Shown: in pieces, positions 17,823 through 27,551 of the stretch
Position numbering within the stretch: position 1 is the stretch's first letter
Layout: every line of letters begins with the position of its first letter
DNA from: Streptomyces sp. NBC_01288
Lineage (GTDB): Bacteria > Actinomycetota > Actinomycetes > Streptomycetales > Streptomycetaceae
Reading direction: 5' to 3'
DNA: 64,000 nt
Assembly: GCF_035982055.1 (NCBI RefSeq)
Contig: NZ_CP108427.1
Location: 7,997,001 to 8,061,000, forward strand
Notes under the pieces: model-generated
Told to the model about the DNA's origin: nothing
Seen by the model: only the letters and a program-made list of their open reading frames with translations
Database searches by the model: none
Position numbers and translations under genes: made by a program

Positions 17823-17858
17823 GAAGAGCCCGTACGACCGAGGTCGTACGGGCTCTTC
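17823..17858. terminator. Bidirectional terminator between pgi and pgl
   Basis: Seventeen-base arms 17823-17839 and 17842-17858 are perfectly complementary. The hairpin lies between two convergent genes and ends TTC in each direction. Confidence 0.85.
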
Positions 17859-17894
17859 AACAGGTTGCCCGCCCCGCCGGTGTAGCAGCCGGTG

Positions 17895-18677
17895 TCAGGC
17901 CGAAGCCGGCGGGTACAGCGCGCGTGGCAGCTGGGAAGCCGCCGCCGCGTCCAGCAGCCACAGGGTGCGGGCGCGGCCCTGCGCGCCGGCCGCCGGTGCC
18001 TGGATCTCACCCGCGCCGGACAGGGCGATGGCCGCGGCCTCCGCCTTGTCCTCGCCGGCCGCGAGCAGCCACACCTCGCGGGCCGACCGGATCGCCGGAA
18101 GGGTCAACGTGACCCGGATCGGCGGCGGCTTGGGCGCGCCATGGACGCCGACGACCGTGCGCTCGGTCTCCCGTACGGCGGGCAACTCCGGGAAGAGCGA
18201 CGCCACATGGGTGTCCGGGCCGACGCCCAGCATCAGGACGTCGAAGGTCGGGACCGAACCGTGGTTCTCGGGACCGGCGGACCGGGCGAGTTCCTCGGCG
18301 TAGCCTGCCGCCGCCGCCTCCACGTCGTTGCCGTAGAGGCCGTCGGACGCGGGCATGGCGTGCACGCGCTTCGGGTCCAGCGGCACCGCGTCGAGCAGTG
18401 CCTCACGGGCCTGGGTGACATTGCGCTCCGGGTCGCCCTCGGGCAGGAACCGCTCGTCGCCCCACCACAGGTCGAGGCGGCCCCAGTCGACGGCGTCCCG
18501 GGCGGGCTGACCCGCCAGAGCTGCCAGCAGACCGTTGCCGTTGCGACCGCCGGTGAGCACGATCGAGGCGTAGCCGCGCGAGGCCTGCGCGTCCACGATC
18601 TTCGTGATCAGCCGGGCCGCGGCGGCCTGGGCCATCAGTTCCTTGTCGCGGTGGACGACGAGTTGGGGAGTGCTCAC
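17895..18677 (-). CDS. pgl: 6-phosphogluconolactonase
   Basis: 260 residues, Pgl/DevB family. It hydrolyses 6-phosphogluconolactone, the second step of the oxidative pentose phosphate pathway. Family marks are VLTGGRNGNGLLAAL (usually GGS), DLWWGDERFLP and DVLMLGVGPDTHVASLFP. The start codon overlaps the opcA stop (ATGA), so it is the last, translationally coupled gene of the operon. Confidence 0.93.
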   Translation of the reverse strand: MSTPQLVVHRDKELMAQAAAARLITKIVDAQASRGYASIVLTGGRNGNGLLAALAGQPARDAVDWGRLDLWWGDERFLPEGDPERNVTQAREALLDAVPLDPKRVHAMPASDGLYGNDVEAAAAGYAEELARSAGPENHGSVPTFDVLMLGVGPDTHVASLFPELPAVRETERTVVGVHGAPKPPPIRVTLTLPAIRSAREVWLLAAGEDKAEAAAIALSGAGEIQAPAAGAQGRARTLWLLDAAAASQLPRALYPPASA

Positions 18678-19774
18678 TGCGGATCAGCCTTCTTGACCGG
18701 GGGCATCTTCGCGGGGGTGGGCCGGTCGGCGTCCCCGCTCTCCGAGGCGGCCGGCCGCACGCCGGTCGCCGCCGGCTCCGTCACCGCGCGCACCGGCAGC
18801 GCCGGCACCGGCTGAGCCGCTGCCTCCGCCCGCTCCGCCGCCGACTGGATGCCGCCCAGCCGGTCCACGCCGAACCGCAGCGCGGACGCGTAGGTGTCGT
18901 CCGGGTCGAGCCGGCGCAGCTCCTCCGCGAGCAGCTCGGACGTCTCGCGGCGCTTGAGCGCCACCGCGCGGTCCGGCTGGCCGGGCAGCGCCAGGGTGGC
19001 CATCGCCCCGTCGGAGCGATGCAGCGTGATGGGACCGCCGGTCGTCTCCAGGCGCACCTGGGTCAGACCGGGACCCGCGGAGACCGCCCGCCGGACGTGC
19101 ACGTGGAGGCGGTCGGCGAGCCACATCGCGAGCAGTTCGACGCTCGGGTTGGACTCCTCGCCCGCCACCTCGACGGAGACGATCTCCGAGTCGACCTGGT
19201 CGAGCGCGGCGGCCAGCATCGAACGCCACGGGGTGACCCGGGCCCAGGCCAGGTCGGTGTCGCCCGGCTCGTAGCTCTCGGCGCGGGACCGCAGTTCGTC
19301 GACGGGCTTCTCGGCCGCGTAGCTGTCGGTGACCCGGCGCTGGCTCAGGGCGCCCAGCGGGTCGTTGGCCGGGTCGCGCGGCGCGTCCACCGACCACCAG
19401 ACCACCACCGGCGCGTCCGGCAGCAGCAGCGGCAGCACCACGGACTGGGCGTGGTCGGAGACCTCGCCGTAGAGCCGCAGGACGACCGTCTCGCCGCTGC
19501 CCGCGTCCGTGCCCACCCGGACCTCGGCGTCGAGGCGGGACTGGGTGCGGTCCCGAGGTGAGCGCGAGACGCGCTTGATGACCACGAGTGTGCGCGAGGG
19601 GTGCTCACGCGACGCGTCGTTGGCGGCCTTCAGGGCGTCGTAGGCGTTCTCCTCGTCCGTGACGACGACGAGGGTGAGCACCATGCCGACGGCCGGGGTG
19701 CCGATGGCACGGCGGGCTTTCACCAGCCCCTTGTTGATCTTGCTGGCAGTGGTGTCGGTGAGGTCTATTTTCAT
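18674..19774 (-). CDS. opcA: Glucose-6-phosphate dehydrogenase assembly protein OpcA
   Basis: 366 residues. OpcA is an allosteric and assembly partner of Zwf in actinobacteria and cyanobacteria. The N-terminus (MKIDLTDTTASKINKGLVKA) and the core PVVVWWSVDAPRDPANDPLG are characteristic. The last 60 residues are a proline/alanine-rich tail. It overlaps zwf and pgl by four bases each, as expected for a protein needed in proportion to Zwf. Confidence 0.94.
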   Translation of the reverse strand: MKIDLTDTTASKINKGLVKARRAIGTPAVGMVLTLVVVTDEENAYDALKAANDASREHPSRTLVVIKRVSRSPRDRTQSRLDAEVRVGTDAGSGETVVLRLYGEVSDHAQSVVLPLLLPDAPVVVWWSVDAPRDPANDPLGALSQRRVTDSYAAEKPVDELRSRAESYEPGDTDLAWARVTPWRSMLAAALDQVDSEIVSVEVAGEESNPSVELLAMWLADRLHVHVRRAVSAGPGLTQVRLETTGGPITLHRSDGAMATLALPGQPDRAVALKRRETSELLAEELRRLDPDDTYASALRFGVDRLGGIQSAAERAEAAAQPVPALPVRAVTEPAATGVRPAASESGDADRPTPAKMPPVKKADPQ

Positions 19775-21294
19775 GGCCGACGCCAGCTCCGTCCCTCTCG
19801 TGCGAGCATTTCGTCCGCCTCGACCGGACCCCAGGTCCCGGACTGGTACTGCGCGGGCTTGCCGTGCTTGTCCCAGTACTGCTCGATCGGGTCGAGGATC
19901 TTCCAGGAGAGCTCGACCTCCTCGGTGCGCGGGAAGAGGTTCGAGTCGCCGAGCAGGACGTCGAGGATCAGGCGCTCGTACGCCTCGGGGCTGGACTCCG
20001 TGAACGACTCGCCGTAGGCGAAGTCCATGGAGACGTCCCGGATCTCCATCGAGGTGCCGGGCACCTTGGAGCCGAAGCGGACCGTGACGCCCTCGTCGGG
20101 CTGGACGCGGAAGACGATCGCGTTCTGGCCCAGCTCCTCCGTCGCCGTCTGGTCGAAGGGGGAGTGCGGGGCGCGCTGGAAGACCACCGCGATCTCGGTG
20201 ACGCGGCGGCCCAGACGCTTGCCGGTGCGCAGGTAGAAGGGGACGCCCGCCCAGCGGCGGTTGTCGACCTCGACCTTGATGGCGGCGTAGGTGTCGGTCT
20301 TCGACTTGGGGTCGATACCGTCCTCCTGGAGGTAGCCGACGGCCTTCTCGCCGCCCTGCCAGCCCTCCGCGTACTGCCCGCGGACCGTGTTCCTGCCCAG
20401 GTCCTTCGGCAGCCGTACCGCGCCGAGCACCTTCTCCTTCTCGGCGGCCAGCGCGTCGGCGGAGAAGGAGGACGGCTCCTCCATCGCGGTCAGCGCCATC
20501 AGCTGGAGCAGGTGGTTCTGGATGACGTCACGGGCTGCGCCGATGCCGTCGTAGTAGCCGGCCCGGCCGCCGATGCCGATGTCCTCGGCCATGGTGATCT
20601 GCACGTGGTCCACGAAGGACCGGTTCCAGATCGGCTCGAACATCGTATTGGCGAAGCGGAGCGCCAGGATGTTCTGGACGGTCTCCTTGCCGAGGTAGTG
20701 GTCGATGCGGAAGACCTGGTCCGCGGCGAACACCTCGTGCACGACCTTGTTGAGGTCCTCGGCCGACTTGAGGTCGTGGCCGAAGGGCTTCTCGATGACC
20801 GCGCGGCGCCAGGAACCCTTCTCCTGGTCGGCGAGACCGTGCTTCTTCAGCTGCTGGATGACGACCGGGAACGAGCGCGGGGGCACCGACAGATAGAAGG
20901 CGAAGTTGCCGCCCGTGCCCTGCGCCTTGTCCAGTTCGTCGATCGTGTCGCGCAGCCGCTCGAACGCGTCGTCGTCGTCGAAGGTGCCCTGGACGAAGCG
21001 CATCCCCTGGACGAGCTGCTGCCAGACCTCCTCACGGAACGGCGTGCGGGAGTGCTCCTTGACCGCGTCGTGGACCTCCTGTGCGAAGTCCTCGTGGGCC
21101 CACTCGCGCCGGGCGAAGCCGACGAGCGAGAAACCCGGCGGCAGCAGACCCCGGTTGGCGAGGTCGTACACGGCGGGCATCAGCTTTTTGCGTGACAAAT
21201 CGCCTGTGACGCCGAAGATGACCAGGCCCGACGGCCCCGCGATACGCGGGAGCCGTCGGTCGGCGGGGTCACGCAGCGGGTTGCTGCTCGACAA
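19771..21294 (-). CDS. zwf: Glucose-6-phosphate 1-dehydrogenase
   Basis: 507 residues. It produces NADPH while oxidising glucose-6-phosphate. The coenzyme loop FGVTGDLSRKKL and the active-site RIDHYLGKE are intact. The start is taken as TTG at 21294, which follows the tal stop by four bases and has GGAGG about 9 bases upstream. It gives the expected SSSNPLRDPADRRLPRIAG N-terminus. The longer frame reads back through tal and is rejected. Confidence 0.95.
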   Translation of the reverse strand: MSSSNPLRDPADRRLPRIAGPSGLVIFGVTGDLSRKKLMPAVYDLANRGLLPPGFSLVGFARREWAHEDFAQEVHDAVKEHSRTPFREEVWQQLVQGMRFVQGTFDDDDAFERLRDTIDELDKAQGTGGNFAFYLSVPPRSFPVVIQQLKKHGLADQEKGSWRRAVIEKPFGHDLKSAEDLNKVVHEVFAADQVFRIDHYLGKETVQNILALRFANTMFEPIWNRSFVDHVQITMAEDIGIGGRAGYYDGIGAARDVIQNHLLQLMALTAMEEPSSFSADALAAEKEKVLGAVRLPKDLGRNTVRGQYAEGWQGGEKAVGYLQEDGIDPKSKTDTYAAIKVEVDNRRWAGVPFYLRTGKRLGRRVTEIAVVFQRAPHSPFDQTATEELGQNAIVFRVQPDEGVTVRFGSKVPGTSMEIRDVSMDFAYGESFTESSPEAYERLILDVLLGDSNLFPRTEEVELSWKILDPIEQYWDKHGKPAQYQSGTWGPVEADEMLAREGRSWRRP

Positions 21295-21298
21295 GGTT

Positions 21299-22417
21299 TC
21301 AGCCCTCCGAAGGGGCGAGGCGCGCAAGCTCCGCCTCGGTCGACTTGAGCAGGTCGGTCCAGGCCGCCTCGAACTTCTCGACGCCCTCGTCCTCCAGCAG
21401 CTGTACGACCTCGTCGTACGAGATGCCGAGCGCTTCCACGGCGGCGATCTCGGCGCGGGACTGCTCGTACGTGCCGGAGATGGTGTTGCCGGTGATCTGT
21501 CCGTGGTCGTCGGTGGCCTCAAGGGTGGCCTCCGGCATGGTGTTCACCGTGTTCGGCGCCACCAGGTCGTCCACGTACAGCGTGTCCTTGTACGCCTTGT
21601 CCTTGACGCCGGTCGAGGCCCACAGCGGACGCTGCTTGTTGGCCTGCGCCTTGTCGAGAGCGGCCCAGCGGTCCGAGGAGAAGACCTCCTCGTACGCCTC
21701 GTAGGCGAGCCGCGCGTTGGCGAGACCGGCCTTGCCGCGGGCGGCCTTGGCCTCGTCGGTGCCCAGCGCGTCGATCCGCTTGTCGATCTCGGTGTCCACG
21801 CGGGACACGAAGAAGGACGCCACGGAGTGGATCTTGGAGAGGTCCAGGCCGCGCTCCTTGGCCTTCTCCAGGCCGGTGACGAACGCGTCCATGACCTCGC
21901 GGTAGCGCGCCAGCGAGAAGATCAGCGTGACGTTGACGCTGATGCCGAGGCCGATGGTCTCGGCGATCGCCGGCAGACCCGCCCGGGTGGCCGGGATCTT
22001 GATCAGGGTGTTCGGCCGGTCCACCAGCCAGGCCAGCTGCTTGGCCTCGGCGATGGTCGCCGCCGTGTTGTGCGCCAGGCGCGGGTCGACCTCGATGGAG
22101 ACCCGGCCGTCCTGGCCGCCGCTCGTGTCGTAGACCGGACGCAGGATGTCGGCGGCGTCACGGACGTCCGCCGTCGTGATCATGCGGATGGCTTCCTCGA
22201 CGGTCACCTTGCGGGCGGCGAGGTCGGTGAGCTGCTGCTCGTATCCGTCGCCCGACGAGATGGCCTTCTGGAAGATCGACGGGTTGGTGGTGACGCCCAC
22301 GACGTGCTGCTGGTCGATCAGTTCGGCGAGGTTGCCGGACGTGATCCGCTTGCGCGACAGGTCGTCCAGCCAGATCGCGACGCCTTCCTCGGAGAGGCGC
22401 TTGAGTGCGTCTGTCAT
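21299..22417 (-). CDS. tal: Transaldolase
   Basis: 372 residues, of the long actinobacterial form. It moves a dihydroxyacetone unit between sugar phosphates in the non-oxidative pentose phosphate branch. Signatures are GVTTNPSIFQKAI and the Schiff-base region LIKIPATRAGLPA, with NVTLIFSLARYREV. GGAGA lies 10 bases before the ATG. It is followed at once by zwf. Confidence 0.95.
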   Translation of the reverse strand: MTDALKRLSEEGVAIWLDDLSRKRITSGNLAELIDQQHVVGVTTNPSIFQKAISSGDGYEQQLTDLAARKVTVEEAIRMITTADVRDAADILRPVYDTSGGQDGRVSIEVDPRLAHNTAATIAEAKQLAWLVDRPNTLIKIPATRAGLPAIAETIGLGISVNVTLIFSLARYREVMDAFVTGLEKAKERGLDLSKIHSVASFFVSRVDTEIDKRIDALGTDEAKAARGKAGLANARLAYEAYEEVFSSDRWAALDKAQANKQRPLWASTGVKDKAYKDTLYVDDLVAPNTVNTMPEATLEATDDHGQITGNTISGTYEQSRAEIAAVEALGISYDEVVQLLEDEGVEKFEAAWTDLLKSTEAELARLAPSEG

Positions 22418-22451
22418 GGAAAATGCATCTCCTACGTGTCGTTTGTCAGCG

Positions 22452-24539
22452 TCAGCTCTGGGCGGCGGCGATGGATTCCCGGGCCTTCTCGGCCACGTTC
22501 TCGGCAGTGAAGCCGAACTCCTGGAAGAGCACCTTGCCGTCGGCGGAAGCCCCGAAGTGCTCCAGGGAAACGATGCGACCGGCGTCCCCGACGAACCGGT
22601 ACCAGGTCAGACCGATCCCGGCCTCGACCGCGACCCGCGCCTTGACGGACGGCGGCAGCACGCTGTCCCGGTACCCCTGGTCCTGCGCGTCGAACCACTC
22701 CACACAGGGCATGGACACGACCCGCGTCGGAACCCCGGAGGCCTCCAACTGCTCACGCGCCTCGACGGCCACGTGCACCTCGGAACCCGTACCGATGAGG
22801 ATCACCTCGGGCGTACCCGTGGACGCCTCGAACAGCACATAGCCGCCCTTGGCGGTGTCCTCGTTGGCGTCGTACGTGGGCACACCCTGGCGCGTCAGCG
22901 CGAAACCGTGCGGAGCGCCCTCGCCGTAGACCTTCGTGTAGCGGCGCAGGACCTCGCGCCAGGCGATGGCCGTCTCGTTGGCGTCGGCCGGGCGGACCAC
23001 GTTCAGGCCCGGGATGGCGCGCAGCGAGGCCAGGTGCTCGACCGGCTGGTGGGTCGGGCCGTCCTCGCCGAGACCGACGGAGTCGTGCGTCCACACGTAC
23101 GTCACCGGCAGGTGCATCAGCGCCGACAGTCGTACGGCGTTGCGCATGTAGTCGGAGAAGACGAGGAACGTACCGCCGTAGGCGCGCGTGTTGCCGTGCA
23201 GCGTGATGCCGTTCAGCTCCGCGCCCATGGAGTGCTCGCGGATGCCGAAGTGGATCGTGCGGCCGTACGGGTTCGCCTCCGGCAGCGGGTTGTCCGCCGG
23301 GAGGAACGACGACGTCTTGTCGATCGTCGTGTTGTTCGAGCCCGCGAGGTCGGCCGAGCCGCCCCACAGTTCCGGGATGACCGCGCCGAGCGCCTGGAGC
23401 ACCTTGCCGGACGCGGCACGGGTGGCGACGGACTTGCCCGTCTCGAAGGCGGGAAGCTGCTCTTCCCAGCCGGCCGGCAGCTCGCCCGCGCGGATGCGGT
23501 CGTACTCGGCCGCCCGCTCCGGGTTGGCGGTGCGCCATTCCTGGTACGACGGGTCCCACGCGGCCTTCGCCTCGCGGCCCCGGTCCAGCGCCTGGCGGGT
23601 GTGCTTGAGGACCTCGTCGGAGACGTCGAAGGACTTCTCCGGGTCGAAGCCGAGGACCCGCTTGGTGGCCGCGACCTCGTCCGCGCCGAGCGCCGAGCCG
23701 TGCGCGGCCTCGGTGTTCTGCGCGTGCGGCGCGGGCCAGGCGATGATCGAGCGCATCGCGATGAACGACGGCTTGTTCGTCACCTTCTTCGCGGCCTCGA
23801 TGGCGTTGTAGATGGCGTGCGGGTCGAGGTCGCCGTCCGGCTTCGGGGCGACGCGCTGGACGTGCCAGCCGTAGGCCTCGTAGCGCTTGACCGTGTCCTC
23901 GGAGACCGCGGTCTCGGTGTCGCCCTCGATGGAGATGTGGTTGTCGTCCCACAGGAGGACGAGGTTGCCGAGCTCCTGGTGGCCCGCCATGGAGGACGCC
24001 TCCGCGGAGATGCCCTCCTGGAGGCAGCCGTCACCGGCGATCGCGAAGATGAAGTGGTCGAACGGGGACTCGCCCTGCGGGGCGTCCGGGTCGAACAGGC
24101 CGCGCTCGTAGCGGGCGGCCATGGCCATGCCCACCGCGTTGGCGACACCCTGGCCCAGCGGGCCCGTCGTCGTCTCCACGCCGGTGGTGTGGCCGTACTC
24201 GGGGTGCCCCGGAGTCTTGGAGCCCCATGTGCGGAACGCTTCGAGGTCGGCCAGCTCCAGGCCGAACCCGGCCAGGTAGAGCTGCGTGTAGAGGGTCAGG
24301 GACGAGTGACCGGCGGACAGTACGAACCGGTCGCGCCCCACCCAGTCGGCGTCGGCGGGGTCGTGGCGCATCACCTTCTGGAAGAGGGTGTACGCGGCCG
24401 GGGCCAGGCTCATCGCCGTACCGGGATGGCCGTTACCGACCTTCTGTACGGCATCGGCTGCCAGGACGCGCGCGGTGTCCACCGCGCGCTGGTCCAACTC
24501 GGTCCAGTCGAGGTCTGTTGTGGTCGGCTTGGTGCTCAC
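22452..24539 (-). CDS. tkt: Transketolase
   Basis: 695 residues, thiamine diphosphate-dependent. It transfers two-carbon units between sugar phosphates. The cofactor motif starts at GDGCLQEGISAEA and ends near DNHISIEG; the N-terminal KVGNGHPGTAMSLAP and the pyrimidine-domain GIREHSMGAELNG are intact. The start is GTG at 24539. It is the first gene of tkt-tal-zwf-opcA-pgl, with 34 bases to tal. Confidence 0.96.
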   Translation of the reverse strand: MSTKPTTTDLDWTELDQRAVDTARVLAADAVQKVGNGHPGTAMSLAPAAYTLFQKVMRHDPADADWVGRDRFVLSAGHSSLTLYTQLYLAGFGLELADLEAFRTWGSKTPGHPEYGHTTGVETTTGPLGQGVANAVGMAMAARYERGLFDPDAPQGESPFDHFIFAIAGDGCLQEGISAEASSMAGHQELGNLVLLWDDNHISIEGDTETAVSEDTVKRYEAYGWHVQRVAPKPDGDLDPHAIYNAIEAAKKVTNKPSFIAMRSIIAWPAPHAQNTEAAHGSALGADEVAATKRVLGFDPEKSFDVSDEVLKHTRQALDRGREAKAAWDPSYQEWRTANPERAAEYDRIRAGELPAGWEEQLPAFETGKSVATRAASGKVLQALGAVIPELWGGSADLAGSNNTTIDKTSSFLPADNPLPEANPYGRTIHFGIREHSMGAELNGITLHGNTRAYGGTFLVFSDYMRNAVRLSALMHLPVTYVWTHDSVGLGEDGPTHQPVEHLASLRAIPGLNVVRPADANETAIAWREVLRRYTKVYGEGAPHGFALTRQGVPTYDANEDTAKGGYVLFEASTGTPEVILIGTGSEVHVAVEAREQLEASGVPTRVVSMPCVEWFDAQDQGYRDSVLPPSVKARVAVEAGIGLTWYRFVGDAGRIVSLEHFGASADGKVLFQEFGFTAENVAEKARESIAAAQS

Positions 24540-24901
24540 CCTGGGTCAGGGCTCCTCTCCACATGTCACGCATGTCGAATGCCGGTGCACGCGGCGCCCA
24601 CCGGCCGTTGTCGAGCCTACCCCCGTAAGAACGTGCATTTTTTCGAGTCATTCCAGACTGCCGGGAGTCTCGCGGATCCGCCTCCCGACTGGTCCGTTTC
24701 GCATTCGGCAACTGAATACGGAGGTGCTCGTTCGAGTGCTCAACAGAGTGGCGATCAGCTCTTCCGGGGGTGCCGTCCAACACGACCCCACCCCCGCGAA
24801 TGTCCGGGTCTGGGCAACGTCTACAGTGGCGTGGTACGCGTGAGCCTTTACGGGGAGTTCACACCCGAAGGCTTGCTGGGATGTCTCTGTCAGGGGTGTG
24901 C
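24540..24901. promoter_or_regulatory. Divergent promoter region of tkt and ctaB
   Basis: This 362-base non-coding interval must hold promoters for both the pentose phosphate operon and ctaB. A TAGGCT on the minus strand (complement of 24614-24619) resembles a HrdB -10 for tkt, about 75 bases before its start. A TACAGT at 24822-24827 is a candidate -10 for ctaB. No convincing -35 boxes or operators were recognised. Confidence 0.4.
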
Positions 24902-25849
24902 GTGACGGCCGTTGAATCCCGTCCAGCGGGGATTGTCGGGGCGAGCCAGAGCCCGAGCCGGCGGCCGATCGGGGCCCGGGTCATGGCGTTCGTGGCGTTG
25001 ACCAAGCCGCGGATCATCGAGCTGCTGCTGATCACCACCGTTCCGGTGATGTTCCTGGCCCAGCAGGGTGTGCCGGACCTCAAGCTGGTCCTCCTCACCT
25101 GCGTCGGCGGCTATCTGTCCGCCGGTGGCGCCAACGCGCTCAACATGTACATCGACCGCGACATCGACGCGCTCATGGACCGCACCTCGCAGCGCCCCCT
25201 GGTCACCGGCATGGTCAGCCCCCGCGAGTGCCTCGCCTTCGGCATCTCGCTCGGCGTCATCTCGACGCTGATGTTCGGCCTGACCGTCAACTGGCTGTCC
25301 GCCTGGCTCGCGCTCGGAGCACTCCTCTTCTACGTCGTCGTCTACACGATGATCCTCAAGCGCCGTACCTCGCAGAACATCGTGTGGGGCGGCATCGCCG
25401 GCTGCCTCCCGGTGCTCATCGGCTGGTCGGCCGTCACGGACTCCATGTCGTGGGCGCCGATCATCCTCTTCGGGGTGATGTTCCTCTGGACGCCGCCGCA
25501 CTACTGGCCGCTGTCCATGAAGGTCCGCGACGACTACGCGCGCGTGGGCGTTCCGATGCTCCCGGTCGTCGCCTCGAACAAGGTCGTCGCCCGCCAGATC
25601 GTCCTCTACAGCTGGGCGATGGTCGGCATCTCGCTGCTCCTGCCCCTGCTCGGCTACACGGGCTGGTTCTACACGACGGTCGCGCTCCTGGCCGGCGGCT
25701 TCTGGCTCTGGGAGGCCCACGGCCTCCAGAACCGCGCCAAGGGCGAGGTGACCGGCGGCAAGCTCAAGGAGATGCGGCTGTTCCACTGGTCGATCACCTA
25801 TGTGTCGATCCTGTTCGTGTCGATCGCGGTGGACCCTTTCCTGAGGTAG
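24902..25849 (+). CDS. ctaB: Haem O synthase (protohaem IX farnesyltransferase)
   Basis: 315 residues, UbiA prenyltransferase family. It attaches a farnesyl group to haem B, giving haem O for cytochrome oxidase. Nine helices are predicted. The diphosphate-binding motif is NMYIDRDIDALMDRT, and GARVMAFVALTKPRIIELLL begins the first helix. GTG at 24902 has AGGGG 5 bases upstream; a GTG at 24896 is a close alternative. CtaA, the next enzyme, is encoded at 28324-29334 on the other strand. Confidence 0.93.
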   Translation: MTAVESRPAGIVGASQSPSRRPIGARVMAFVALTKPRIIELLLITTVPVMFLAQQGVPDLKLVLLTCVGGYLSAGGANALNMYIDRDIDALMDRTSQRPLVTGMVSPRECLAFGISLGVISTLMFGLTVNWLSAWLALGALLFYVVVYTMILKRRTSQNIVWGGIAGCLPVLIGWSAVTDSMSWAPIILFGVMFLWTPPHYWPLSMKVRDDYARVGVPMLPVVASNKVVARQIVLYSWAMVGISLLLPLLGYTGWFYTTVALLAGGFWLWEAHGLQNRAKGEVTGGKLKEMRLFHWSITYVSILFVSIAVDPFLR

Positions 25850-25904
25850 GAGTCACTCACCCCGCCCGTCGCCGTTCGATCTACCCATCGGTAGCATCCT
25901 GGCC

Positions 25905-26225
25905 ATGGCAGACACGCAGCAGGTTGACGCGAAGGCCGAGCGCCAGGTGGCCCGCCTCGCCCAGCAGATCGGCACCTTCTCCAAGGCACACGGCGGGGCC
26001 GAGGCCCAGGTCGCGTACATCGGCGAACGCGGCGCCCGCATCGTCCTCGTCGGCGAGGACGGCGGCTGGGGCGACCTGGTCGCCACGACCTACGAGATCG
26101 CCCGGCAGGCCGTCGAGAAGTCCGGGATCACCGTCCATGAGAACTTCGACGGCGAGTTCGCGGCCAAGGTGAAGACGGGCCCGTACGAGTGGAAGCGCAT
26201 GGCAGGCATCCAGGTGGGCGGGTAG
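25905..26225 (+). CDS. Conserved hypothetical protein
   Basis: 106 residues, soluble, no signal peptide or membrane helix. The sequence (AERQVARLAQQIGTFSKAHG, later GEDGGWGDLVATTYEIARQA) looks like a compact alpha/beta protein conserved in streptomycetes. No function can be assigned. It lies downstream of ctaB and ends at a hairpin repeat. Confidence 0.75.
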   Translation: MADTQQVDAKAERQVARLAQQIGTFSKAHGGAEAQVAYIGERGARIVLVGEDGGWGDLVATTYEIARQAVEKSGITVHENFDGEFAAKVKTGPYEWKRMAGIQVGG

Positions 26226-26310
26226 CGCCCCAAAGGGGCGCGAGGCTGTATCGATCTGCGGCTCCGCCGCGTGGGCGCGACCAGCCACAACGAACCGTAG
26301 ATCGCTGACG
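26225..26310 (+). repeat. Streptomyces-type intergenic repeat with terminator hairpin
   Basis: It starts with the hairpin GCGCCCC-AAA-GGGGCGC (26225-26241), overlapping the preceding stop codon, then a second small hairpin around GCGGCTCCGCCGC (26259-26271), then GGGCGCGACCAGCCACAACG (26274-26293). I recognise this order of blocks as a dispersed intergenic element common in Streptomyces genomes. The first hairpin would also serve as terminator. Confidence 0.6.
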
Positions 26311-26426
26311 AACCCGCACCCCTCCCTCCTGGCGTCCCCTCACACGGGGTGTGTCCCAGCAACACCTCACACCCGATTCACCCGTTAGGACCTCAGGAAC
26401 ACACGGTCCAGCCACGGGGAGTCCGG

Positions 26427-27533
26427 ATGATCGAAACGACGTCCCTCGTGGACCAGTACTGCCACGGCGTCCTGAGAACGGAGCTGGGCCTCGGCACCTT
26501 CGAGGCCCAACTCGCCCGCACCGAGGGCCCACCCGCAGCCGGCACCACCCTCTTCGACACCCAGACGGGCTTCGCCGTACGACGATGGTGCCCACCCCTG
26601 CTCGGCCTGGAGCCGCACTGCCCACCCGCCCGCTATCTCGCCCGGCGCCGTGAACTCGGCGTACTCGAAGCGGGCCGCAGGCTGCTGCGCGGCAGTGGCA
26701 TCACGACGTATCTGATCGACACCGGCCTGCCCGGCGACCTCACAGGACCCGCCGAGATGGCGACCGCGGGCCAGGCGGACGCCCGGGAGATCGTCCGCCT
26801 GGAACTCCTCGCCGAACAGGTCGCCGACACCTCCGGCACCGTCGAGTCCTTCCTCGCCAACCTCGCCGAGTCGGTCCACGGCGCGGCGGGCAGCGCGGTC
26901 GCCTTCACCTCCGTGGCGGGCGTACGGCACGGCCTCGCCCTCGCACCCGAACCGCCCGGGTCCGGTGAGGTGCGGGGCGCGGCGGCCCGCTGGCTGGCCG
27001 GGCGCAGGGTGGGCGGAACGCTCAGCGACCCGGTGCTGCTACGGCATCTGCTGTGGATCGCCGTGGCGTCCGGTCTGCCGCTCCAACTGCACGCCGGATT
27101 GGGCGAACCGGGCGTCCGCATCGACCGCACCGACCCCGTCCTGCTCACCGACTTCGTGCGGGCGACGGCCGGCCTCGGCACGGACCTGGTGCTGCTGCAC
27201 AGCTATCCGTACCACCGGCACGCGGCTCACCTCGCCGGCGTCTTCCCGCATGTCTACGCCGACTCCGGCGCCGCGCTCGTCCGCACCGGCGCCCGCGCCG
27301 CGACCGTGCTCGCCGAGATCCTGGAACTGGCCCCCTTCGGCAAGATCCTCTTCTCCAGCGGGGCCCACGGACTGCCCGAACTGCACGTCGTGGGAGCGCG
27401 GCTGTTCCGTGAGGCGCTCGCGCGGGTGCTCGGTACCTGGGTCGCCGAGGGGGCCTGGTCACCGGCCGACGCGCAACGGGTCGCGGGACTGATCGCGGTC
27501 GGCAACGCAAAGAGGGTGTACGGGCTGGAGTGA
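26427..27533 (+). CDS. Amidohydrolase-2 family protein
   Basis: 368 residues, predicted TIM-barrel hydrolase. Segments that match barrel strands include LVDQYCHGVLR near the start, LPLQLHAGLGEPGVRI with a probable metal-ligand His, LVLLHSYPYHRHAAHLAGVFP and ILFSSGAHGLPE. The N-terminal HxH metal motif of classical amidohydrolases is reduced to a single His in YCHG, so activity is uncertain. ATG at 26427 is preceded by GGGGAG. The longer frame upstream is non-coding repeat. Confidence 0.75.
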   Translation: MIETTSLVDQYCHGVLRTELGLGTFEAQLARTEGPPAAGTTLFDTQTGFAVRRWCPPLLGLEPHCPPARYLARRRELGVLEAGRRLLRGSGITTYLIDTGLPGDLTGPAEMATAGQADAREIVRLELLAEQVADTSGTVESFLANLAESVHGAAGSAVAFTSVAGVRHGLALAPEPPGSGEVRGAAARWLAGRRVGGTLSDPVLLRHLLWIAVASGLPLQLHAGLGEPGVRIDRTDPVLLTDFVRATAGLGTDLVLLHSYPYHRHAAHLAGVFPHVYADSGAALVRTGARAATVLAEILELAPFGKILFSSGAHGLPELHVVGARLFREALARVLGTWVAEGAWSPADAQRVAGLIAVGNAKRVYGLE

Positions 27534-27551
27534 GCTGTACAGACTGGGCCC

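Noticed and set aside
21295..21522. N-terminal extension of Zwf into tal
   Set aside because: Arginine/serine-rich shadow translation. A TTG with GGAGG at 21294 gives the normal N-terminus.
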